Notes under the pieces: model-generated
The model's input: the letters and a program-made list of their open reading frames with translations, nothing else
The model's database searches: none
What the model was told of the DNA's origin: nothing
Shown: piece after piece, positions 6,684 to 11,942 of the stretch
Numbering within the stretch: the first letter of the stretch is position 1
How the letters are laid out: every line of letters starts with the position of its first letter
Assembly: GCA_958348225.1 (NCBI GenBank)
Contig: CATVYG010000046.1
Span: 1 to 11,942, forward strand
Reading direction: 5' to 3'
DNA: 11,942 nucleotides
Origin: an uncultured Collinsella sp.
GTDB taxonomy: Bacteria > Actinomycetota > Coriobacteriia > Coriobacteriales > Coriobacteriaceae
Position numbers and translations under genes: made by a program

Positions 6684-7005
6684 CGCCGGCGAGGGCGGCG
6701 TCAAGCCTGCGGGCGAGAACGGGCCGCTCGGTGCGCCGCGTAGCAAGCGTCCGCGTATCCGCGTGAGCTGCGTGGACCAGCTGGGTGCGTGCCGTTGTCA
6801 CCATGGTCACAAGCCGGGAGACGTCTTCGACTTCGATCGAGACCGCGGCAAGATGTGCGCTATGGCCTGTCACGTGGGCTTTCCCTATATCGATATCCTG
6901 CGCTATGGCGGAACCGTGCCTGGCAACGAGCCTGGTGCGGCAAAGTTCTGCTGCCCCGAGGTCGATACGCTGAACGTCTGGCTTGCCGAGATCGTTGACG
7001 AGTAG
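6676..7005 (+). CDS. Small Cys-rich TIGR04076-like protein
   Basis: A 109-residue protein resembling the TIGR04076 family of unknown function, which is known for short Cys-containing proteins with a conserved G-H-K-x-G-D segment and a C-x-M-A-x-H motif. Here these read HGHKPGDVF (43-51), KMCAMACHVGFPYIDILRYGG (59-79) and FCCPEVD (91-97). Seven Cys (32, 39, 41, 61, 65, 92, 93) and nearby His could bind a metal or cofactor. The first 25 residues are low-complexity Gly/Pro/Ala and unlike the family core. The ATG lies inside the end of the kinase gene (8-bp overlap), so the two are translated together and may act in one process, but no link to vitamin B6 is established. Confidence 0.75.
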   Translation: MSNAGEGGVKPAGENGPLGAPRSKRPRIRVSCVDQLGACRCHHGHKPGDVFDFDRDRGKMCAMACHVGFPYIDILRYGGTVPGNEPGAAKFCCPEVDTLNVWLAEIVDE

Positions 7006-7014
7006 TCGAGCGCA

Positions 7015-7045
7015 ATGTGACAAAGGGGCAGCCCCTTTGACACAT
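7015..7045. repeat. Palindromic repeat after the kinase operon
   Basis: ATGTGACAAAGGGGC, a single A, then GCCCCTTTGACACAT form a nearly perfect palindrome with one A-A mismatch. It starts 9 bp after the stop of the TIGR04076-like gene. There is no T-run, so it is more likely a repeat or a 3'-end stabilising hairpin than a classic terminator. Its left half recurs at 70-81 and 8562-8573. Confidence 0.6.
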
Positions 7046-7071
7046 TCGCCGGTGATGCCCCTTCTTTTGCT

Positions 7072-7077
7072 TATAAT
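7072..7077 (+). promoter_or_regulatory. Perfect -10 box in front of the first AAA-DUF4143 gene
   Basis: TATAAT at 7072-7077 would start transcription near 7084, just before the first of the three 33-bp-spaced repeats, placing all of them in a ~100-nt leader. No good -35 box is seen 16-18 bp upstream. A second AT-rich candidate, TATAAA, is at 7144-7149 inside the repeat array. Confidence 0.4.
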
Positions 7078-7087
7078 TTCAAATCTC

Positions 7088-7168
7088 TGCATTTCATCCG
7101 ATTTTAGGTTCTAAAAATTCTGCGTTTCATCGATAATCAAGCATATAAAACTTTGCATTTCATTCGAT
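7088..7168 (+). repeat. Three direct repeats with exact 33-bp period (array 1)
   Basis: TGCATTTCATCCGAT (7088), TGCGTTTCATCGAT (7121) and TGCATTTCATTCGAT (7154) begin exactly 33 bp apart, about three DNA helical turns, so all copies face the same side. The DNA between them is not conserved, apart from a small inverted repeat TTTTAG-GTT-CTAAAA (7102-7116). The array ends about 20 bp before the ATG of the ATPase gene, so bound protein would affect its transcription or translation. The same period occurs upstream of the second ATPase. Confidence 0.7.
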
Positions 7169-7187
7169 GACACCGAGGGGAGAGCCT

Positions 7188-8549
7188 ATGCTGCGCAGGA
7201 AAATAGCGGCAGAGCTGGAGCGTTGGCTGAAGTCTTCCGAGCAAAAGGCCTTGTTCATTACTGGTTCTCGCCAGATTGGCAAAAGCTATTCGATTCGCGC
7301 ATTTGGCAAAGCCAACCATGCAACCTACATCGAGCTTAACCTCATGGAAAACCGCCAGGCAAAAGATGCTCTTCTCGAGGCGCGGAATGCCGATGATTTC
7401 ATCAGCAGGGTGACGCTTCTTTCGGGAAAGTCGATTGCGCCAGGCAAAACGCTCGTGTTTATCGATGAGGTCCAAGAGGCCCCCGACATCATGACGATGG
7501 CAAAGTTCCTTGTTGAGGACGGGAGGTGCCGCTGGGCGTTTTCGGGGTCAATGCTCGGGACTCAGTTCAAGGGCGTCAGGTCCTATCCCGTGGGGTATGT
7601 CCACGAGCTTAGGATGTTCCCGCTCGATTTTGAGGAGTTTTGCTGGGCAACCGGGGTGAGCGAGGGGGCTCGCCAAACGATACGTGACGCGTGTATCAGC
7701 GAGAGGCCCGTTCCTGATTACATTCATGACGCGATGATGGCAAACTTCAGGACCTATACCGTTGTCGGCGGAATGCCGGAGGTCGTGCAGCGTTTCCTTG
7801 ACACGCAGGGCGACCTTGCCTCTGTTCGTCAGCTACAGTCAGAGCTCAACGAACAGTACCGGCGGGATATCTCCAAGTATGCAAGCGGGCGAGCCCTTCA
7901 GGTGCAGAGCATTTACGATCAGCTCCCTATTATGCTCGAGGGCGAAAACAAGCGCTTCGTGCTCAATTCCATTGACCCCAAGGCTCACTACGAGAAGTAT
8001 CAGCGAGATTTTGTATGGCTTGTCGATGCCGGCGTTGCTCTCAAAGCCGATATCGTAACCGAGCCAAAATCGCCCTTGCTCAAGACGGCACGGCCATCGC
8101 AGTTCAAGCTATATCAATCGGATACGGGCATGTTGATGGCGCGCTACCCCGTCGGAGTCGCCCAAGCGGCGTATCTTGATAGCAAGGAGCCCAATCTGGG
8201 CGGCATTTACGAAAACGTGGTGGCCCAGCAGCTGGCTGCCCAAAATCGCCAGCTTTACTACTATCAGACAAAAAAGCGCGGTGAAGTGGACTTTGTGGTC
8301 GATGGACCGGATGGGACGGCTGTTCCGATCGAGGTTAAATCGGGCTCCTATTACCACGCGCACGCTGCGCTCGGTCATGTGCTTGATACGGCTGAATATG
8401 GCGTAAGGCTCGGGATTGTTTTCTCGAGAGGCAACGTTGAGCGCAACGGAGCGGTTCTCTATTTGCCGCTATATGCGACCTGGGCCCTTTCGGATGTTTT
8501 GGGCGACTCCTGCGCCGAGGGGATAAAGCTGGAGGTCAAGCCGGTCTAG
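7188..8549 (+). CDS. AAA_14-DUF4143 ATPase (first copy)
   Basis: A 453-residue protein of the AAA_14 plus DUF4143 architecture, abundant in gut bacteria and archaea and of unknown function. The N-terminal ATPase has Walker A GSRQIGKS (26-33), Walker B LVFIDEV (89-95) and a sensor-like FSGS (118-121). A middle helical region contains YTVVGGMPEVV (190-200). The C-terminal part has LYQSDTGMLM (308-317), GGIYENVVAQQL (338-349), and GEVDFV (365-370) followed by PIEVKSG (380-386). D368 and E382-x-K384 look like a PD-(D/E)xK nuclease active site, so DNA cleavage is possible but unproven. The ATG at 7188 is chosen since AGGGGAG lies 5 nt upstream; an upstream ATG at 7167 lacks an SD. It faces the LMW-PTP gene, with 46 bp between the convergent stops. 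Confidence 0.88.
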   Translation: MLRRKIAAELERWLKSSEQKALFITGSRQIGKSYSIRAFGKANHATYIELNLMENRQAKDALLEARNADDFISRVTLLSGKSIAPGKTLVFIDEVQEAPDIMTMAKFLVEDGRCRWAFSGSMLGTQFKGVRSYPVGYVHELRMFPLDFEEFCWATGVSEGARQTIRDACISERPVPDYIHDAMMANFRTYTVVGGMPEVVQRFLDTQGDLASVRQLQSELNEQYRRDISKYASGRALQVQSIYDQLPIMLEGENKRFVLNSIDPKAHYEKYQRDFVWLVDAGVALKADIVTEPKSPLLKTARPSQFKLYQSDTGMLMARYPVGVAQAAYLDSKEPNLGGIYENVVAQQLAAQNRQLYYYQTKKRGEVDFVVDGPDGTAVPIEVKSGSYYHAHAALGHVLDTAEYGVRLGIVFSRGNVERNGAVLYLPLYATWALSDVLGDSCAEGIKLEVKPV

Positions 8550-8561
8550 GGCTAGTCCCGG

Positions 8562-8573
8562 ATGTGACAAAGG
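8562..8573. repeat. Half copy of the TGACAAAGG repeat
   Basis: ATGTGACAAAGG matches the left arm of the palindrome at 7015-7045 and lies between the two convergent stop codons. The right arm is missing, so this may be a degraded copy. No T-rich terminator is visible in this 46-bp gap. Confidence 0.35.
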
Positions 8574-8595
8574 CGTGGCCCGCGACCTCGATTGC

Positions 8596-9042
8596 CTACA
8601 GCTGCTCGAGCATAGCGGTGCAGCCGTCGAGTACGTCGCGGTAGGTGGCATCGAAATTGCCGGTGTACCAGGGGTCGGCCACGTCGCCGGGGCGCTCGGT
8701 CCAATCGAGCATGCGCGTAATCTTGCCGTCGGGGTCGTCGCCAAAGATGCGACGCAGGCCACGCGCGTTCTCGTCGTCCATATAGACAATGTGGTCCCAG
8801 TCGCCATACTCCGCGCGACGCACCTGACGTGCACGATGTGCGACGACGGGAATCCCGACCTCGCGCAGCTTGGCAACGGTACCGTGGTGTGGCGGGTTGC
8901 CGATCTCCTCGGTCGAGGTCGCAGCGGAGTCAATGACAAACTCGCCCGCGCGCCCGGCGCGCCGCACCAGCTCGGTAAACACCGACTCAGCCATCGTCGA
9001 GCGACAGATGTTGCCATGGCAGATAAACAGTATGCGTTGCAT
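8596..9042 (-). CDS. Low-molecular-weight protein tyrosine phosphatase
   Basis: A 148-residue LMW-PTP. The P-loop CHGNICRS (8-15) contains the nucleophile Cys8 and Arg14 of the C-x5-R motif right at the N-terminus, and DPWYTGNF (123-130) carries the general acid Asp123. Length is typical (about 150). These cytoplasmic enzymes dephosphorylate protein tyrosine, often with tyrosine kinases of capsule synthesis, or arginine phosphate in Firmicutes; no such partner is in view. AAGGA lies 8 nt before the ATG. It follows the second AAA-DUF4143 gene after only 33 bp on the same strand, so the two are probably co-transcribed. Confidence 0.93.
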   Translation of the reverse strand: MQRILFICHGNICRSTMAESVFTELVRRAGRAGEFVIDSAATSTEEIGNPPHHGTVAKLREVGIPVVAHRARQVRRAEYGDWDHIVYMDDENARGLRRIFGDDPDGKITRMLDWTERPGDVADPWYTGNFDATYRDVLDGCTAMLEQL

Positions 9043-9075
9043 GAGCGGTTTCCTTTCTAGGCGGTCGTGCAGGGC

Positions 9076-10446
9076 TTACAGACTGCTCTTGAGGCAGTTT
9101 GCTCCAATAAAGCCCGCTGCGTACAAGGGGAGGTGGCGTAGCTCGCGCCCGTCATCGGTTTCGCTGCGGAAAAAATTGTTCTCGGACAAAATGTAGGCAT
9201 ATGGCGATCGGGCTTTGTCCATGAACGACCCGAGGGTTCTCGCGCGCACGTTGCGTGCGGACTTTACCTCGACGGGCACGATTTCCATACGGTCGGTCTG
9301 AAGTAGAAAATCGAGCTCGCCGGTCGTCTTCCAAGACGACGGCGGCACCCAGTAATACGTCTGCAAGCTGTTACCCGAAAATGCTTGCATGACCGAGTTT
9401 TCCGCCAGGGCGCCTCGGAAGTCGGAAGATAGCGCTATGGCGGAATCTTCTTTGAGGTCGAGCCAGAGCCTCGGGTTGATGCCGAGTTTGTAGAACATGA
9501 GGCCGGTATCGAGAAGATAGACCTTAAAGAAACTTCCATCTTCGTCGTCGAAGGGAACGAGGGGAGGCTCGATGCCTTCGGTCAGGTTGTTGACCGATAT
9601 GATACCGGCGCCTTCGAGCCAGTCGAGCGGCTCGATAAGCTTGGCGCGACGGCCTCCGCGTTCGACCTCGGAGTACTTGAATTTTTTTGTGGACGATCTC
9701 AGCAGCTGGGACGGAATGGAGCGCCAGACCTTGCGTGCCGCCACGCCGCTGATCCCGTTTTCGGGGTCGGTCATATCGGCGGTATAGGTCTCGTTGATTT
9801 CGCGCTGCTCGACGCGCGCATCCTCGATGGATAACGTCTTGCGATATGCGTTGACGGCGGCGGGCATGCCGCCCACGATCTGGTATCGATGAAACAGGCT
9901 GAGCGCGGCTTGGTGCGCGGCGTAGGTCTCGAGCGTGCCGGCGTGGGTACGAATGGCATCGGCCATCTGCTCCTCATCGAGCGCCCAGAGAAACTCCTCG
10001 AACGACATAGGATGCATGGTCTCTTGACGAACGCCGCTGGGAAAAGGCAGCTTACGTTTGCGCGTGGCGACGCCGAGCTGACTGCCGGTCGCGCATATGC
10101 GCCAGCCAGAACCCGAAAAAAAGCGAAGCGAGTTGAGCGCCCGTTCGCAGAGCTGCACCTCGTCAAACAGGATGAAGGTGGTTTCTTTGCGAATGGGGGC
10201 GCGTTTATAGTCTGAAATCCGCGCCACGATGGTGTCAACGTCGTCGGTGGGACAATCGAACAGCGGAGCGATCAGCTCAAGATCGGTCTGAAAGTCGAGT
10301 TTGACAAACGCATCGCCGGCGATTCGCCTGCCGATTTCCTCGGCAGCGTACGTTTTGCCTACGCGTCGCGCACCACGGATGAGGAGGGGGCGTGAGGCGT
10401 CCTTTGTCGCCCATGATTCGATAACGGACTCGATTGGTCTGCGCAT
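9076..10446 (-). CDS. AAA_14-DUF4143 ATPase (second copy)
   Basis: A 456-residue protein with the same architecture as the gene at 7188-8549 but clearly diverged, so not a recent tandem duplicate. Walker A is GARRVGKT (25-32), Walker B FILFDEV (91-97), sensor-like ATGS (119-122) and the shared segment YQIVGGMPAAV (188-198). The DUF4143 part shows LLDTGLMFY (311-319), FRGALAENSV (343-352), GELDFL (376-381) and VPVEVKSA (390-397); D379, E393 and K395 fit a PD-(D/E)xK-like site. GGAAAGG ends 7 nt before the ATG. The 105 bp upstream contain three palindromes at 33-bp spacing (10462-10554), the only place for its promoter, so self-control or a cognate DNA target is likely. The LMW-PTP gene follows after 33 bp. 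Confidence 0.88.
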   Translation of the reverse strand: MRRPIESVIESWATKDASRPLLIRGARRVGKTYAAEEIGRRIAGDAFVKLDFQTDLELIAPLFDCPTDDVDTIVARISDYKRAPIRKETTFILFDEVQLCERALNSLRFFSGSGWRICATGSQLGVATRKRKLPFPSGVRQETMHPMSFEEFLWALDEEQMADAIRTHAGTLETYAAHQAALSLFHRYQIVGGMPAAVNAYRKTLSIEDARVEQREINETYTADMTDPENGISGVAARKVWRSIPSQLLRSSTKKFKYSEVERGGRRAKLIEPLDWLEGAGIISVNNLTEGIEPPLVPFDDEDGSFFKVYLLDTGLMFYKLGINPRLWLDLKEDSAIALSSDFRGALAENSVMQAFSGNSLQTYYWVPPSSWKTTGELDFLLQTDRMEIVPVEVKSARNVRARTLGSFMDKARSPYAYILSENNFFRSETDDGRELRHLPLYAAGFIGANCLKSSL

Positions 10447-10461
10447 GGGGCCGCCTTTCCA

Positions 10462-10554
10462 ATTTCGTGTACTTCAGATACATAGTTTAGTACGATTTCA
10501 TGTACTTGAAATACACGAAATAATAGAAAAGCGTGTATCTCAAATACACGAAAT
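10462..10554. repeat. Three 27-bp palindromes with exact 33-bp period (array 2)
   Basis: Consensus ATTTCGTGTA-N7-TACACGAAAT. Copy A lies at 10462-10488 (left arm exact, right arm decayed), copy B at 10495-10521 (one mismatch between arms) and copy C at 10528-10554 (inner arms CGTGTAT/ATACACG perfect). The cores start at 10466, 10499 and 10532, exactly 33 bp apart. The array begins 15 bp before the ATG of the second ATPase on the minus strand and fills the promoter region; AT-rich -10 candidates (for example TATTAT, 10520-10525) lie between copies. Short open frames here encode 11-residue repeats only because the DNA repeats every 33 bp. Confidence 0.8.
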
Positions 10555-10640
10555 TGCACTGCTGAAGCTTCCAGGCGGATAAACATACTCATATTGGGCG
10601 GTTTTCACCGGTTACTCGCCACCTTGGGCTATGTTTGCCC

Positions 10641-11894
10641 CTATGCCCGTATTGAGGGCCGTGCTGATTGACGACGGCGCTCCCAGCGAGCCAGCTTAAT
10701 CGTCACCAGCGTGAGCGCCCAGGCCACAAGCGAGAACGCGGCACCCACTGCGCCCACGTACGCAATGCCAACGCCGCTTACCACGGCACCGCCCACTGCG
10801 GTGCCAAACGAGATGCCGACGTTAAACGCCATGGGCTCGACCGAACTTGCGAGTACCATCGACTTGGGGTGGCGGCTGCGTGCCACGTCCATAAAGTGTG
10901 TGATGCACGACACTGAGAACAGGTACATGAGCAGCGCCAAGCTAAAGACAAAGACCAGCGCGAGCGGCATGGTGCCGCCCACAGCAAACAGCCCGAGTAA
11001 CGCCGCAGCCTGCAGCACAAACGTAACCAGCAGTGCCTTCATGCCAAAGCGCGCATCGATCCACCCGCCCAGGATGTTCGAGATCAGGCAGAACACGCCG
11101 TAGGCCATAAGCGTGGTGCTCGCCTGAACGGTGCCCATGCCCAGCACCTGCTCAAGATAAGGCGTCACGTAGCCGTAGAATACGTAGACCGAACCCACGC
11201 CAAAGAAGAAGATGAGCATGCCGGTGATGATACTCGGCTCGCGTAGTAGCCCCGCCTGCTCGCGGAAGGTGGCGGGCTCATCGGTCTGCCCGGCGCGAGG
11301 CATAAACACCACGAGCGCGCTGCAGATCAAAACGGCAAAGGCCAGCGTGCCGTACATGGCAACGTGCCAGTCGAGCGTGTCGGCCACAAACTTGCCAATC
11401 GAAGTGACAAAGACCATCGCCACGGAAAACGCACCATATACCACCGAGATGGCAAGCGAAGTTTGCTGCGGGGACAGAAGCTCAGGGATGTACGTCACGC
11501 CCACGGCGAGCAGCGCGCCCGAGACAGAGCCCAGGACAATGCGCGAGATAAAGAGCGCTTGGAAGTTAGGTGCTAGCGCCATAACCAAATTGCCGAGCAC
11601 AAAGACGATGCTGTAGCACACGAGCAGCTGGTGGCGGCGGAATCGCCCCGTGCTGAGCGCGAGCACCGGCGTCGCGATAGCGTAGACGAGCGCAAACACG
11701 CTGATGAGCTGGCCCGCAGTGGCAAGTGATATGCCGAGTTCCGTTGCCAAGTCGCTTTCGATGCCGATGACCACGAACTCGGAGCAGCCGAGCGAGAATC
11801 CCAACAGCACGAGCAGCGCCAGGCAGAGCTTGGTGCGCGCGGGGGAGAGCGCGGCGGCGGTTGGCTTACTTTTAGGCGTGGTTGCGGCGGTCAA
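10641..11894 (-). CDS. MFS transporter, DHA1-type drug/metabolite efflux
   Basis: A 417-residue polytopic membrane protein with about 12 hydrophobic segments in two halves joined by a hydrophilic loop (about 195-215 with PRAGQTDEPATFREQ), as in the major facilitator superfamily. TM1 (about 23-45) contains FSLGCSEFVVIGI, and between TM2 and TM3 lies STGRFRRHQLL (81-91), a variant of MFS motif A. The pattern around ESDLATELGISLATAGQ resembles the AraJ/PbuE-like DHA1 proton antiporters, which export sugars, nucleosides or drugs; the substrate here is unknown. A basic tail (KLARWERRRQ) ends the protein. The start is uncertain: TTG at 11894 has GGAG 8 nt upstream and gives a 22-residue leader before TM1; GTG at 11903 or a start beyond the edge are alternatives, since the frame stays open to the window end. 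Confidence 0.85.
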   Translation of the reverse strand: MTAATTPKSKPTAAALSPARTKLCLALLVLLGFSLGCSEFVVIGIESDLATELGISLATAGQLISVFALVYAIATPVLALSTGRFRRHQLLVCYSIVFVLGNLVMALAPNFQALFISRIVLGSVSGALLAVGVTYIPELLSPQQTSLAISVVYGAFSVAMVFVTSIGKFVADTLDWHVAMYGTLAFAVLICSALVVFMPRAGQTDEPATFREQAGLLREPSIITGMLIFFFGVGSVYVFYGYVTPYLEQVLGMGTVQASTTLMAYGVFCLISNILGGWIDARFGMKALLVTFVLQAAALLGLFAVGGTMPLALVFVFSLALLMYLFSVSCITHFMDVARSRHPKSMVLASSVEPMAFNVGISFGTAVGGAVVSGVGIAYVGAVGAAFSLVAWALTLVTIKLARWERRRQSARPSIRA

Positions 11895-11924
11895 GGTTGT
11901 CACTCCAATGTCGCATGAATAAGC

Positions 11925-11937
11925 GGGATTCAATCCC
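11925..11937. promoter_or_regulatory. Palindrome upstream of the MFS gene
   Basis: GGGATT-C-AATCCC is a perfect 6-bp inverted repeat about 30 bp before the preferred MFS start. It may be an operator half of a larger site extending beyond the window. No promoter boxes can be judged because the window ends at 11942. Confidence 0.25.
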
Positions 11938-11942
11938 TGCAA

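Noticed and set aside
6601..7092. 163-residue minus-strand frame
   Set aside because: Runs opposite the TIGR04076-like gene and the end of the kinase; no SD or recognisable motif.
7088..7186. Possible CRISPR array
   Set aside because: Only three copies, cores of about 15 bp are diverged, linkers are 18 bp, and no cas gene is near.
10301..10592. Short open frames on both strands with an 11-residue peptide repeat (such as VHEI / IHEI)
   Set aside because: The repeat arises because the DNA palindromes recur every 33 bp (11 codons). No SD fits, and the frames run into the start of the ATPase gene.
11925..11942. Possible tRNA T-arm at the right edge
   Set aside because: The loop ATTCAAT and the stem do not match the conserved G-TTC-R-A pattern, and no other tRNA arm is visible next to it.

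Overview
The window looks like the chromosome of a GC-rich anaerobic actinobacterium of the class Coriobacteriia, most likely Collinsella or a close relative. This rests on codon and base use, the mixture of families and recalled gut-actinobacterial gene style, not on a database search; there is no rRNA or other marker gene here. All genes look intact.

Layout. 1-144 holds two small hairpins. 145-715 (minus) is a Phd/YefM antitoxin and ParE/RelE toxin pair with its own AT-rich promoter. 804-907 holds two strong hairpins, one of them a probable terminator. 922-5144 (minus) is a three-gene operon: a MarR-type regulator followed by the two halves of a heterodimeric ABC exporter. A very good promoter (TTGACA, 17 bp, TAGATT) and a 9-bp inverted repeat lie in front of the regulator. 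5230-5858 has no convincing gene but is rich in structure: a perfect 12-bp hairpin, a ~100-nt imperfect cruciform, and a 158-bp MITE-like unit bounded by perfect 27-bp inverted repeats. 5859-7005 (plus) is a pyridoxal/pyridoxamine-type kinase overlapping a small Cys-rich TIGR04076-like protein.

7046-10640 is the most unusual part. Two ATPases of the AAA_14-DUF4143 architecture (453 and 456 aa) point towards each other and enclose a low-molecular-weight protein tyrosine phosphatase gene that lies directly behind the second ATPase. Each ATPase gene is preceded by three repeat copies spaced at exactly 33 bp. The two repeat sequences differ: one is a simple direct repeat, the other a 27-bp palindrome. 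This suggests that each ATPase locus carries its own cognate DNA target or operator array. 10641-11894 (minus) is a 12-TM MFS efflux transporter near the right edge.

The four same-strand overlapping gene pairs (antitoxin/toxin, MarR/ABC-A, ABC-A/ABC-B, kinase/TIGR04076) all overlap by exactly 8 bp, which implies tight translational coupling. The exporter operon is probably a self-regulated response module: the MarR protein senses a ligand and releases the promoter, and the asymmetric ABC pair exports a drug or peptide.
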